Source: Phanerochaete sordida (taxonomy: Eukaryota; Basidiomycota; Agaricomycetes; Polyporales; Phanerochaetaceae). Taken from it: 64,000 nucleotides of DNA. The number at the start of each line of letters is the position of its first letter. The stretch's first letter is position 1. Made by a program: the position numbers and the translations under genes. The notes beneath the pieces were generated by a model. That model was given only the letters and a program-made list of their open reading frames with translations. It ran no database searches and was not told the origin of the DNA. Location of the stretch: positions 62,001-126,000 of the forward strand of contig BPQB01000017.1 of the NCBI GenBank assembly GCA_019973155.2, given 5' to 3'. This document shows, one piece after another, positions 1 to 12,353 of the stretch.

Positions 1-1416
1 GCACAGCTTCTGCGTGTAGGTTCTCCGCACCTCAACTCTCTCCCACCAGGATCTCTGATGGAACTTCTCATTCAAGAATCTGAGATATTCACAGAAAGGT
101 CAAACAAACCAATATTAGAGGATCTCTGGAAGCTACTGTACGCTTTGTACAATGAGGTCCCACATTGCATGTCGAGCTATGAGGCCCTTTGTATTTTGGT
201 CACATATTCCGATTCCATGGGCGGAGGAAATGCCGCAGCAACCTCGGCTCTTGCCACTTCCTGGAGCTTGCATATGTGCACCTACACAGCTTTGTTTACA
301 TTGACACAGCTACACCAAAGCCGCTCAGAAACCCGCATGGCTCGTACCAGCATACTGGAGTTTGGGGTCAATGCGTTTTTGCAAACCTCTGGTGCGTGCT
401 TCATTATAAAGGCGAATAGCTCTTATGGTTATTGAGCGCAATTTTTGGCTTTGCAGATAAGCAAAAGGTGACATTATACCACTCCACAAATATTGCAAAA
501 GGGTATGCAGACGGGATTTTCGCCGGATTCCTTCCACTCGACATGGTGAGGTACTGCCTGCTTCACATCGAAATCTATGTGAGTCGTCTCGCAATATATA
601 CATGCTACAGTGTCTAATAAATATCAATAGTATCGAAACATGACAATGGGAAGCACAGTCACTCGTGAAGAGTGGGATGCCCTTTGGTCTGCAAGTAGCG
701 GAGCTTTGCGCTATTATTGGACTACAGAAAGTTGGAAGAGTGTACTGGTTCCATATTGGTTGCGCGCACTACCAAGGCTCACATCGGACGAGCTTCTGGC
801 TGAAGACAGGCATCTCTCCGCCAAGTGCCTGAATCTCATCGAGTCACATGAGCTTCCACCATGTAGCCAAGGCTCTCCTGGAACGACTCTCACATCCAGA
901 TGTCCAGACGAGCTGGTTGCTGCACTGGGCCTCTTCATTATGCCAGACGATGTCAAAGCGTACCCACGGCTGGTACAGTTACAGCAGCAAGCGCAGCTGG
1001 CAACGGCAGCCACTGTACCCTCTCCTCAGTCCCCCAAGCCTGATGGCCAACGCCCCAGTAACGAATCGCACCCGAGCAGTAATGCTGCTGGTATCATATC
1101 GCCGTCTTTAATACCGCGAGAGGGAGGCATATTGCATACGCCCGACAAAGCAACAGCAAAGGATGGCTCCTCAGATAACGACGTAAGCACAGGACCGACC
1201 GCTGCCGCCGCCACCCCTGCGCGACCATTAGGCAGCGCAGGCAGCGAAGCTGTTACCGCGGAAAGCGGATCGCACCTTGCTGCACATCCTACCAGGACAG
1301 AAGCCGCAAATACTGCAGTCAATATACTGAAGGGGACTACGGAAACGCGCGATTCCGCGGATATAGACGAATTGCGGAAAGCGGATGCAGAGGGGCATAC
1401 ATCGAGTGGAGTATAA
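1..1416 (+). CDS. Hypothetical protein, 5' end probably outside the window
   Basis: I do not recognise a family. Three blocks join in frame: about 58-393, 457-578 and 631-1416. The introns have good GT/AG ends (donor near 394, acceptor at 456; donor at 579, acceptor at 630). The first two blocks and the first 120 residues of the last look like an ordinary folded domain, with spaced Trp, Tyr and Leu. From about 985 the protein becomes a Ser/Pro/Ala/Thr-rich, probably disordered tail. A possible upstream intron (acceptor near 50) suggests the ATG at 58 may not be the true start. The exon chain is my inference from splice signals and phase. The last exon is the safest part. Confidence 0.5.
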
Positions 1417-2075
1417 AACGGCGAGGAGGGAAAGCTCGCTGCGAGCCTGGTACAGAGATATGGTGCGGTGGAGACCTAGTATTGGGATACGGAACCTTCT
1501 ATGCGTGTATCTGAGCGAAATGCGCTGTTACTTTGCTCTATATTTGCTACATTCATTATCCACAGTATACGTGCTAGATTATCTGGTGAATAGATATACG
1601 CTACCTTACCACCAACTTCGGGGACATGGCAACAGGCTATCTTGAGGGCTTTTAGCAGCAGACTCCGGATAACACCATCAGCACGTTCGACTGTAAGATA
1701 TTAGTGTATCCATCGCTTGCGGCCTAAGCCACGTCGCCCGCCTGTTCCCCACCAGAGCCGAGCTACTGCTACACGAACATCCCGCCGGAGAAGTCAGTGC
1801 CCTGGCGAGAGGCTCATCAAGATCGTGGGCATCGCTTGGCGGCAGTTGAACGGTGCACCCTCATCTTCGAAGACGTGATCAGACTGCGTGCGAGAGATCC
1901 TAAGACTGTGAATCGAAACTGATATTATATGCGAGAAAGCAGCGCAGCGTTACTGTATGGTAATGAAGAAGAACGCGGATAATCCAGCGAGACGTACGCG
2001 AGTGCGTGGTAGAAGGACGGAATGTCGAACGAACGAAGAAAATCCTTGCAAAACCGTCCGAGCGTGTCCATCCGC
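1417..2075. other. Intergenic, no gene seen
   Basis: This stretch lies between the 3' ends of the first gene and Lec1, so it is a convergent terminator region. Short reading frames are present but none has splice logic or recognisable composition. Confidence 0.5.
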
Positions 2076-5000
2076 TTAGTTAGCAAGCTGGGTGGCGGCG
2101 GCGAGGAGAATGTGTGCCTCGACCTTCGAGCAGAGACCCTTGAGCCCCGCATGCGCATCGACCTTTCCGACGACGGGGAGGAGCGCCTTTGCGAACGCCT
2201 TCGCGTCCGATTTGCCAGCGAGCTGGCCGCACAGAGGGGCGAGCTCGTCGAGGACCGCGATGAGCTCCGCGATCTCCGTCTCGCGGGCGACGATCTGTGC
2301 CTCGAGCGCGGCGACTTCGTCGAGGGCCTTCTTGATCGCGGGTGCCTTGAGCGCGTCCCGGAGCTGCGCCGTGACGCCGTGGAGCTCGCGAGCCTCGACG
2401 TCGAGGCGCGCGATGGCGTCCTTGAGGAAGTCGCGGTGCGCGACGTGGTACCCAAGCTCGCTTTCGTCCTGCTCCTTCTGCCGCCGTGCGTCGCGGAGCG
2501 TGTCGCTCTCTTCGTCCTCGTCGGCCGGCGCGTTGGGCGAGCCGAACGGGTTCTGCGTGCCCTGAAGCAGATATGTGGGTCAGCCGTCTCTGGCATCGTG
2601 CCCAGAAGGATGGTCACGTACCCCGAGGGCTGATGTGCCGTTCTGCTTGTGGTCGACCTTCGGCCTCTCTTCCTCGTACAGAGCGGCAGAGCTCTTCGCC
2701 GCACTCTGTGCATCCGCTACCTGCTTCTCACGAGACGCAAGTGCCTTTCTAGAACAGCTCTTCAGTAAACAGATACGGCGTGGAAGGTGACGTGGAAACT
2801 TACTCGATGACCTGTTTCCGCTTGTGCACGTTGTCGATCTCCTCCTGAATGACGGCCTCCAGGCCGGCCTGGTTGGCCTTGTTCTGCAGGCCATCGATCT
2901 CGACGCGAAGCTATACATAGGATTAGCTAGATTCTACGACGCACGCCCATCATGCTCACTTTGGCTGCCCCAGACGGGAGGTTGGCGACGCGCTCAGCCA
3001 CCGTCTTGAAGCGGATAGCGACAGCCTTCGCGTCCTCATCACACACTGCGACCTGCTCCGCGACGAAGCGGTTGCGGCGCTCCGTAGAGCGGACCTTTGC
3101 GCTCGTCTTCGCGTGCTCGAAGCCGTAGAGCATCTCGACCGACTCGGTGAAGTCCGCGAGCGCGGCCATCGCCTCCTTGGTCGTCGGCTCTACGGCAGCC
3201 CAGACGGCCTCGAGTGCGCCGGCCTCTGTCTTGATGCGGGCGCAGTCGGACTGGATGCTCGGCAGGCCGTCCTTGATCTTCTTCAATCTGTCGGCGAACT
3301 CCTCGTGCACCAGGCGGGTCTCTATTTCCGACCAGATCGGCTAAGGGTTACGGTCAGCGATGGCGGGAAGCACACAGCAGGAGCCACCAACCGTGATGCC
3401 GCAGATGTCGGTGCGGTCGTTGATGGCGCCGATGAAGCCGATGAGGGCGTGGCCGTCGCCGCTCATGCAGCCGAATGCTCCTCGGTCGTTTCCATACCAC
3501 GCGGAAGTGCGGCCTGCAGCTGTTCGTCAGCCGATAGCCCAGCTATACATAAAGCCTGCACGTACTCTTCGACGTGCCGAACTGGAGACCGCCGAGGCCG
3601 CGGTTGTCCGTGCGGTACCACACCGTCGTAATGTCCTCACCGGGCTCGAGCTTGAAGACGCGCGGCTTCTCCTTGTACTCGCCGCCGTGCACAGGCGTGG
3701 CATCGCCGTCCGTGTACACCACGCGAATCGAGTGGATCTCGCGGTCGGATGCGTGCAGGCGGACCTCGGCGATGTACTTGCGCGGCGCGCCGCCCTTGAC
3801 GGTCGTTGCGACCTCTTGGTCTGCGGAGGCGTCAGCCGGGCACGAGATCGCCGACAGGACGCCGTAACGCACCGTTGAACTTCGTGGGGACGTCCCACTT
3901 GCCGGGGATGCTTTGCGGCGAGTTAAGGTACACGAGCTCCGAGGCTTCGAGCCACTTGTGACCGTCGAAGATGCGCTGTCTGAGGACCTACGAGATCGAT
4001 GCCAATGAGCAGGGTGCGCCGGCTGAATACTGTCAATACCCGCCTGTTTCTCGTCCACCCACATGATGTTGATGCAGAAGCCCGGTTCGGCGCTGACATG
4101 GCGGACGAAGCCAATGACGTCGGAGGCAGGCATGGCCATCTGTTGGAAAGAGCCCCTAGCGCTTCTGTGTAAGAATGCGCAGTACGGGATACGGCATCCT
4201 TGTACTCACTTCACGAAAGGGACCTTCGTATTCATGTACTCGACGATGTTGTTGTCCTGGTCTTGGAGGTAAAGCCTGAGGCGAAGGTTGTCAACAATAC
4301 GCCAAACAAAGTGGACGCTGGAAAGTCGTACCGGACTTGCGGATTCGCCGCAGGCCCCCATCCGACGGCAGTGATATCGCCGATGGAGTGCTTCGACTGG
4401 ATGACAGGCTTCGCGGTGAGCGTCCTAAGTTTTGCCTCAGCGCTGGGTGAACACGAATGCACTTCGACGGCACTCACCAAGGTCCGGACCGATCTTTGCG
4501 CAGCTCCCGGACGTGACTGTTCTCTTTACTTTGGAAGTAGACACGAACGTGCTCGAGACCTATAAACAGCGTGAGTTGCGACGTCATATGCTCGAGTATT
4601 GGTCGCCTTACCGTCCCACGAGGTTGCGCCGATACCAGTGCAAGCAAATGCATCGGTGTCGTCGATCGTGATATGGTCATCCCACTTATCGTATGACCCC
4701 GTTCTATGTGCATGTCAGATGGTCTTTGTGCAGCACAAGTAAGACGGGACATACTGGACACAGATTTCAGACTTGTGATGCTGGTAAACCAGGATAACCT
4801 TTCGCTCCTTGGGGGAAGCGACGGCAGCGATGTTGGTGCCGAGCTTGACGTGAGGCGTCTTGAAGTTCGTAGAGAGCGTCCAAGTCTTTCCGTCTACGAG
4901 ACGCTGCTCACACAGCGTGCCACGAAGGTCCTGGTAGAAGACGGATTGATTCTTCGCGTCCCACTAGTGCATGTCAGCGAAGCTCATGGACGACGGATAT

Positions 5001-5349
5001 GCGGCTACGTACAGCGACAGTGCACAGGCTGCTCTTGACATGGACCTTGAAAGGGAGTGTGGACGACGTCCAGCCAATCGTGGAAGCGACGTCTGAGGAG
5101 TAAGTCAGCGATAGCAAAAACGGACAATGATTGAGGGGCGTACTTGAGTTTCCGTCGCGCATTGTCTTGGCAAGGGTTTCGTCAGAGACGGCAAGGGATG
5201 CCTCCCGTACGACGCCGCCGGAGAGCTTGGTGTAGCATCGTATGCCGCCTGGATAGTTGGCAGCAGCCACAGTAACGGTTTTCTGTAAACGGTATGAGTA
5301 CACCAAAAACCCTGAACAGAGAGCAACGGCGTACAGGTTGCATAGCCAT
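2076..5349 (-). CDS. Lec1: AAL-like beta-propeller, jacalin-like and helical C-terminal protein
   Basis: This is a predicted multi-domain carbohydrate-binding protein. The start is a 15-base exon (5349-5335, five codons) followed by a 52-base intron. Exon 2 begins at 5282 with a Lys-Thr-Val-Thr strand shared with Lec3 and Lec4. Blocks from 5282 to about 3950 carry repeated blades of the fungal fucose-specific lectin (AAL) type. About 3830-3340 holds a jacalin-like module (VVYTDG, then a Gly-Glu-Asp-Ile turn, then GGLQFGTS). From 3330 to the stop at 2076 the protein is Lys/Glu/Ala-rich and helical. More than ten short introns split the gene. No signal peptide is visible, so it is probably cytosolic. 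The fold assignments rest on motif recognition. The function of the helical part is unknown; similarity to alpha-helical pore formers is only a hypothesis. Confidence 0.7.
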
Positions 5350-6710
5350 CGGGGAACGACGCGTTTCTTGGATGTGTGGGAGCTTGGGCTCGGGGTAGGG
5401 CTCTTTGAAGAGAGAAGGATTCGTGGATGGTGGGGCGGGCCTTCGTGGAGGGCGAAAAAGGTTGCAGCAGCAGATAATCCAGGCGAGCTTATGAAGGATG
5501 TCTAGGGCGCCCTCCAGTGTCTCGTCAGCGACGCTGGAAGGCATCGTGGTAGGCAGCCCAGTCGCATCGCCGGTATTAATCCACGGACCGCGTGAAGTAT
5601 GTCACTGGAGCTCGGTTGGCTGGCATGATCCAAGACAGCAACGACAGGCGTTCGCAGTGTACCTTTGAGGTTCTAGATCTTCTGGCGCACTGCATAAGGC
5701 ATACGAAGAGCAGAATTGGCAGGCCCGCTGCCACGGTGTGGCAGTAGGGTGGTCAGGATCATCACGGAGTTGGCGACGCTCCGCCGCTGAGGAATGCTTG
5801 TGCGCACCTGACCGCTGCTGGCGTCTGTGCTCTACGACGATTTCTCTGAGCCTAGGCCGCACATCGTTTTCGTCCTGTGGCAATCCGCGAGAGAGTAATA
5901 CTGACCGAAATATGTGTTGGCCTCGTAAAACTCGACCCGCATCGCAACGTTGGCATCACGCGTGCGTTGACCAACAGGCTGCATATTCCACCATTGCCTG
6001 ACATGTAAATTGAGCCTGGACGGGGAGCGTTGCAGAGGTCCAAGGCTGCACCTTTTTTCTCAGCCGATACCCGACGTCCTCCAACATAAAGTCAGTCGAA
6101 TGAGCCGTCGCCAGGACTGCTGCAAGCCTCGATTAGCGGCACCACACGAGCGCCGTGCTCCTCCTTCTCACCACTGCCAGCACTTGAAGGGAGGGAGTCA
6201 CGGATTCCGGAAGGCGTCAGGATCCGATGCCTTGTCTGGTGCAGCGTTCCCAGGGCACTTAAGCTGGGTGAATGTCCGTCGTCAGATGCATGGAGGTATG
6301 ACAGGTCGAACAAGTGATGCGTGCCTGAACAGTCGGGAGGTACCTTGACCGCCGACAGCTCGTCCCTCGATCGCTCGAGGCGGAATATCTCGAGCCCGCC
6401 GTCTGCAATGTGAATACAAAGGGACCGAGAAACGTGGGTGCGAGTCGCTGAAGAGAGGAAGGTTCAACTGCCCTCGCTTCCCCCGAACACCTTAGAGCGC
6501 TTCACTTGCTGACCAGGACCTCGCAAGGGACATCCGCCATGGAGCACCTACCGACACCGTGTACAGAGTCGTACAGCTAAACCGCGAGGTTGATAAGATG
6601 GAGAAGCTTTTAGTGTATACTGGATTGCTGTCAAAAATCCTATCATTGGTGCAGAAGATATAGTAAGCGGGAAGCATGGAGAGTTTGCGACAGACGGGCG
6701 TGGTCCCTGA
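5350..6710. other. Intergenic between Lec1 start and Lec2 stop
   Basis: This contains the Lec1 promoter (just above 5349, no clear TATA box) and the 3' flank of Lec2. The reading frames here, for example minus-strand 5883-5602, lack splice context or family resemblance. I see no gene. Confidence 0.45.
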
Positions 6711-9700
6711 CTAGTTCTCGGAAGCAGCATCTTTGGAAGAGACTTTGAGCAGCGCGCCTGGATCGACTTGCCCCCACTTGAAATTGGCGTTATCGACGAG
6801 AGAGTTGAGCATGGAGACCAGGATGGCCGCCAGCTTCTGAGCATCGTCGATGTGTTGGAACTGCTCGAGGCCGCGGATGCAACTGTCCACGAGAGCCACG
6901 AGCTCTTGAGCGCCCTGGAAAATCGCGCTGCCGTTGGGCTGCAGCGCGTCGATGCTGGCGATGACGCGGTCCAGGGTCGCTATCGCTTCGGTGATCTGGA
7001 CGCGGATTCCCTCGGCCTCGGTCTTGCCCGCGGATCGCTGCTGCTGGCTCTGCTGCAGGAATTCGACGTGCGAGGTGTCGTACTGCCACTGAGCGGCCGA
7101 CTTCACTAGCCTACTGACGACATGTTTCTCGAAAGCGGTCTCGAGGGCGCCAGGTCCGAGCTGCTTGGACCATTCCTGAAGCCCCTGTGTACGTGCCTGC
7201 GTCAGGACGAGGTATAGGCGAAGTATAGACTGAGCACACACGTACCCAAAGCGGAGCGTCCTTGTCGTCGGGAGCCATCGATTTGACTTTCTTTGCAGCC
7301 AGGTTCTTGTCGAAGACGCGACGGTCTTGTGTCAGAGACGCGTCTGCTAGCTTGACCTCCTCAGCCCAAAGCTGCTCCTCCTCTCTGATGCATCCGATTT
7401 ATGTGAGTGCAGAACACGCCGAGGGCTTGACGGCCTTCTCACCTGAGGATCGACACGCTCTTGCTCGTCTCTTGTAGGTACAGTTGCAACTCCTCGCTCA
7501 GCCGAACGAGTTGCACACGCAACGCAATACCTTCGCTGCGCTTGCTAGCACTGCTGGAATCGAGCTAGGAAGCCAAAGGGTCAGATCTACGCAGATGCAC
7601 ATCCGCACGCGCGCTACTCACGTTGCCGGAGACTGGTGCCAGCACGTCCGCAAGCGTCTTGAACGCAGCCTCCGCATCACTGGCGGCCGTACGGACGAAG
7701 CCCAGAGTGATACTCAGCAGCCTCTCGCGCGACACGACGGGGTCGAGCTCTGAGTCTGAGTCTCCCTTGCCCCGCTCAAGCTGCCGGCGGAGCTTGACCT
7801 CCCCTACAACCCGCTCAAGCTTAGCCGCGACCGCAGCCGTGTCCAGGTGGTCAAGGCCGTCGCGGGAGCTCGCGATCTGGCGCTCCCAGTCCGCGACTGT
7901 GGCTTGGAACTGCGTGCACTGGACGCTAAGCTCGGCGTACCGCTTGCGGTACTGTGCAATGTCGCCGCTTGGGAGGTACGGTGCCCACTCGGACTGAAAA
8001 GGAAACAAGTCAGCACTGCAGCTGTATAGCAAACGGCTATGGCGCACCATCAGGGTGTTCAGCTGGCCCTCCTGCGAGCCGCCCAGGAGGTCATCTACGA
8101 CGTGTCCTTCGTTGACCATCAGGCCGTACAACCCGTACTCCTGGCCGTACCACATCGACTTGCGCCCTGCGCAATTGTCAGCGCGCGGTCGTCGTCAAAG
8201 CGCACCCATACGTACCACGCGACGTGCCAAACAGCACGCCCTCGATGCAGCGGCGGTCCGTCGCGTACCACACATGCGTGATGTGCTCGCCGGGCGTGAG
8301 CGCGAACTCATGCTCCACGCCGCTGTTCGTGCCTCGCCACGCCGTCTCGGAGCCATCGGTGTAGACGAGCCGAATGCCGTTCACGCGCACGTTCACGGCG
8401 ACGCACACACGCGCGATCGCGCGCGCAGGAAGCAGCTCGCCGCCCGCGGGCCCACTCGTGTCCGTCGGCGACACGACCGTCGGCACCGCGATCGTCGGTT
8501 TGCGCTGTGGCTGCTTGCGGCGGCCGCCATTCGTGGCTGGCGCGCCCTGCGAGGGTTGCTGAGGCTCCAGCGCCGGCGCACTTGGCTTGGGCGTCGCGGT
8601 GCCAGGCGTTCCCGGTGCGTGCTTTGCTGGCTTGCGCAAGGTAGGTATATCGTCGTCATTATCGTCTTCTTTTGGCTCATGCTGCTGATGCGCGGGCGCA
8701 GGTGCACCGGACTTGGGCTTCGTGGAGGGCTGTTGGGTTGGCTTGTGCTTTGTCGGATGACGAGCGACGGGGGTATCGTCGTCTTCGTCTTCATCTGCTG
8801 GACCAGGACGCTCTGACCCATGCTCCTTCGTTCCCTCCTCGTCGGGCTCCTGCACGATCGGTTCGCCGCCAGCCCCGCCGTAGATCGGCTTCGGCGGTGT
8901 GGATCCCTGCTTGCCCTGGTGTTCGTTCCCGGCGGGAGGGACCCCCTTCTCTGGTCCGTGCACGCCGTTCTTAGGCGGCGACGAAGGCTGCTGGCCGGAA
9001 GAAGGATCACTCGTCTGGAGCTGAGCAGAAGGCGGGGGAGAGGTGGCAGGCTGGGGCGCCGCAGGCTGAGGCGCGAGAGGCTGAGGCGCGAGAGGCTGAG
9101 TGGTCGGAGGCTGCTGACGAGCGGGCCGTTGCGCCTCGCTGCCAGTCGAGCCAGGAGTCGGCTTGGTAGTTTCAGCGGGCCGTTCGGGAGCTGGGCTGGG
9201 TTTGCGAAGAGACGGGTCTCCTTGAGGAGCGGCGGCAGCGGGACCGCCAGCGGTGTCCGAAGCGGGCTTGGCTCCGGTCGATTGTTCGGGACCGCTGCGA
9301 GTCTCCTCGGAGGAGCTGCCCCACCCGCCCCAGGCACCCCATCCGCGCCGCGATGGCTTCTTGTTCAAGGGTGGAGGAGGCTGCAAGGAAGGCGCGCCGT
9401 GCCCGCTGGAGGGCTGTGCGCTGCCGTTCCCGGTGCTGGGCGTAGGGGTAACCGGTCGGTCTATGATCGCGTGAGTGTCGTTCAACGGGTCGAGCTATGC
9501 GCTTTCGACTGACCAAAAGGTGTCATGCTATTGCCCTCCGCAAGATCCTTGGGCCTCTTGAGCTCGAGCAGAATTAGAGGCAGAGGTTCGCGCCACTCAG
9601 CACTCCCATCGTTATCACAAATGTACAGGTGCTGTAGAGGAGCATAAGGGCCATGATACTGTGGATTAAGGGATACTCACGCGGTCCCCGCTAATCCACA

Positions 9701-11000
9701 GAACGCCGATGCGGGGCTTGGGCGAGAGCCAGCAAGCAGCGACGATGTTGGCGCTGGTCATAGCCTTCGTCGTGAGCGAGACGCTGTGGCCGTCGTGAGC
9801 GAGTTGAAGCTCAGCGCGAGGAGAACCCTTACCATTCCCAGGCCGCTCGGGAGCGCTTGCACTCGATGACTGTGCCTTTAGCGTCTTGCATGTAGAGCCT
9901 GCAACGCAGAGCGATTAGATGAAGGCGGTCAAGGAAAGATGCCGGCCAAGCTACGCTACCTGATCTCACGGCTGCCGTTGAGTACCGGCGTGAACGTAAC
10001 AATGTCGTTGATGACCATGTCCCGCTTCGCGACCAGCTCCCTCGTTTGGATCCTGGCGAAACCAATAGATGCTCAGCTATATTTTCAGTCGCTGAAAGGG
10101 CATGGCACACACCAGCCTCCGTAGCGGCCTTTGTAACTCTCGCGGACAGCAAGAGTTCCGTCTTGATAATAGATGCGAATAGTCTTCTGGTCTGCCATTC
10201 GTGACTGTCAGCGAGTTGCTATTCCAATACCAGGGTTACGAACCGGCCTCGACACATGCTCCGATGCCAGTCAGAGGCGAGCCTCGCGTAATTTGGGTCG
10301 CGTCAATCGTGTACGAGCCATCTTCCGTGTTGCTTGTGGGCATCGTGCTATGTGTGCATGAGAGCATGAATGGATGAGCACCGGAATACGACCTACCGAT
10401 AGCAGACAAAGCCAGTGCGGTCCTGATAGAAGAGCAAAGGAGGTCCATTGGCGTAGATCCCGGGGACGGAGGTGACATTGGTCCCGAGCATGACATTGGG
10501 CTGTTCGAAGGTGGTCTTCTGCCAACCCTTGCCGTCGACGAGACGCCATTCGCGAAGGATACTAGACTTGTCTTGGTAGAAGATCGAGCGACTGGTAGAG
10601 TTCCACTGGACGGCGTCAGACAACGATAGCCGGAGGGCGTACACCTGTGACTCACGGTGACGGAGCAGAGACTGCTTTGCTCGTCGCAGTCGAGCACAAA
10701 TCCTAGGGGAGCGTATTCGACGAGCCGAGTCGCAAAATCTAGGCAGTTGGTGAGCAACTCCAGGCCCAACAGCAAATAGAAGCATTCGTACCATCCCTAG
10801 TCGACGAGTCGATGAATTTGTCGCTGAGATCGAGCGTAGCTTCGTAGAGCTCGCCCTGAGAGCCCTTCAGATAGCATCGCGTATCGCTAAGGTTCGCTCC
10901 TGCGGTGAGGGTGACGCTCTTCTGCGATCTACGTCAGCGTCGTCCACATGAGTGTTTGGGGGACCGTCAGGCGCACTGTGGAAGTACCAGGAGGGGCCAT
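6711..11000 (-). CDS. Lec2: AAL-like propeller, long Pro-rich linker, jacalin-like, helical protein
   Basis: This is a paralogue of Lec1 with the same domain order. I chose the start at 11000 because it gives a short first exon (24 bases, 11000-10977), an intron of about 55 bases, and then the Lys-Ser-Val-Thr-Leu strand that opens exon 2 in the family. Propeller blades lie between about 10900 and 9530; the clearest is near 10590 (SIFYQD, then REWR, then LLFYQD). About 9420-8500 encodes some 300 residues of Pro/Ala/Gln/Gly-rich, charged low-complexity sequence absent from the other copies. A jacalin-like module follows at about 8440-8020 (RLVYTDGSE, then GEHITHVWY). The helical C-terminus ends at 6711. 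It is likely cytosolic. The coding regions are convincing, but several exon borders in the 9500-10400 part are uncertain. Confidence 0.65.
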
Positions 11001-11068
11001 CTTAGAGGAAGAACTGAACACAGAGTAGCAGGAGTTGCGCTGCTAGAGTTCTCGCACGACGCAGCGTG

Positions 11069-11077
11069 CATATATAG
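11069..11077 (-). promoter_or_regulatory. TATA box of Lec2
   Basis: A CTATATATG stretch lies about 70 bases upstream of the Lec2 ATG at 11000. The spacing resembles that of the TATA boxes of Lec3, Lec4 and the T genes. Confidence 0.5.
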
Positions 11078-12353
11078 AGGGATCCTGTCCGACCTTCCAG
11101 GGGCTGGTAGACCGCTGAGTTCAGCTTCGAGAAACACTGCGATCTAGCACGAGGTTTGAAAACCTGTACGGCCGTCCTAGACTTGGGACTGGTATGGGAG
11201 CACATGCGTCGCCGTTCACCATTCTTCCGCTTCATTTGGCAGTTGAAGCAGTGGTTGAGTGGCCTGTGGTGAACAAGTAGTGCTATCGTTAGCATTCGGA
11301 ACAGGGCAGCGTGAGAGGATCCCATGACGCACCTGTATACGGAATTGTCGGTGGCAGCATGCACCGTCTTATGTGGCATATGATCGAAGACCCTTGCTGT
11401 TTCGCCATCCGCGAACCGCGGTATGGCTGCACAAAGTTCTCGTCATCTCAGCGGCAGATCGGAGACTGGTGGCCATCGAGAATCAACGTCCAACGTCCAA
11501 CGTTGAAAGTGAACGTTCAAGATCATTCTCTATGCAGACGTCTAGAGAGAGTATAGTGGTAGCAAGTCAATTATGGCTCCAAATAATCGGCGCAGGTCCT
11601 TACCTCGTACGGTCGACGATGTGCACGGAGTACACGAGGCCCGATGTGCCTCGAGAAGCACTCGGCGGCAGTTCCAGAACTTTATCATTCATTAGACGGA
11701 AAGGGTCTGTGAGAGCAGAATGAGCTGTGCAGGGCATGGACGACAGGTCACCAGGATATGTTTTCCACCACGGCGTTGAACTGCCTGCGAGCAAGGTGCG
11801 AAGGTTGGTTAGGCTGTAGCACTAGTAGATCTGCATGGACACCGATTGCTGCGGGTAGAAATCATGGCACCGAGTAGAACACTCTGGATAGCGTTCGGTC
11901 CTCGGCAGGCTGCAGGTAGCTCTCGAGACTCGAGAAAGCCTCCATAAGCCCACACCGTGGCGACGGCGAGAGTGGGTGATAGATCTCTTTTCAGAGCTTC
12001 AGACGAAGAGAAGATGGAAGACAGTTTCGAGATACGCGAGCTACGACTTGCCAGGCTCACTTATGCTTGTATGTCGGTCAAGTGCTCCTGGTGGACGTCT
12101 GCAAAGCGGCGTGGGAGAAAGCTGCTGACGAGGTAAACAAAGTAGTCTATCCAGCTTGTTACCAAAGTCTTATATTCAAGCGCCCATATAGAAATCCTTT
12201 CTTACATTAGCTTACCTCCGGCTTATGATAGCTACTTACCCCATCCTTATCCGTCGTTTCTCCGGTAAAGCTCAGCAATTTCGCCCGCGGGCACTCCCAC
12301 CTTCGACCTCCACATCTGCATCCGGCTCCCGACCCTACCGCTTTCCCTCCGAG
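11078..12353. other. Intergenic between Lec2 and BRF1, no confident gene
   Basis: Minus-strand blocks near 12060-11810 and 11794-11600 could be exons, since the second ends in a good GTAAGG donor. They match no family I know and do not connect to a clear start or stop. The last 150 bases are pyrimidine-rich and probably the BRF1 promoter. Confidence 0.35.

Noticed and set aside
11600..12060. Possible two-exon minus-strand gene between Lec2 and BRF1
   Set aside because: No family resemblance and no continuing exon after the GTAAGG donor.
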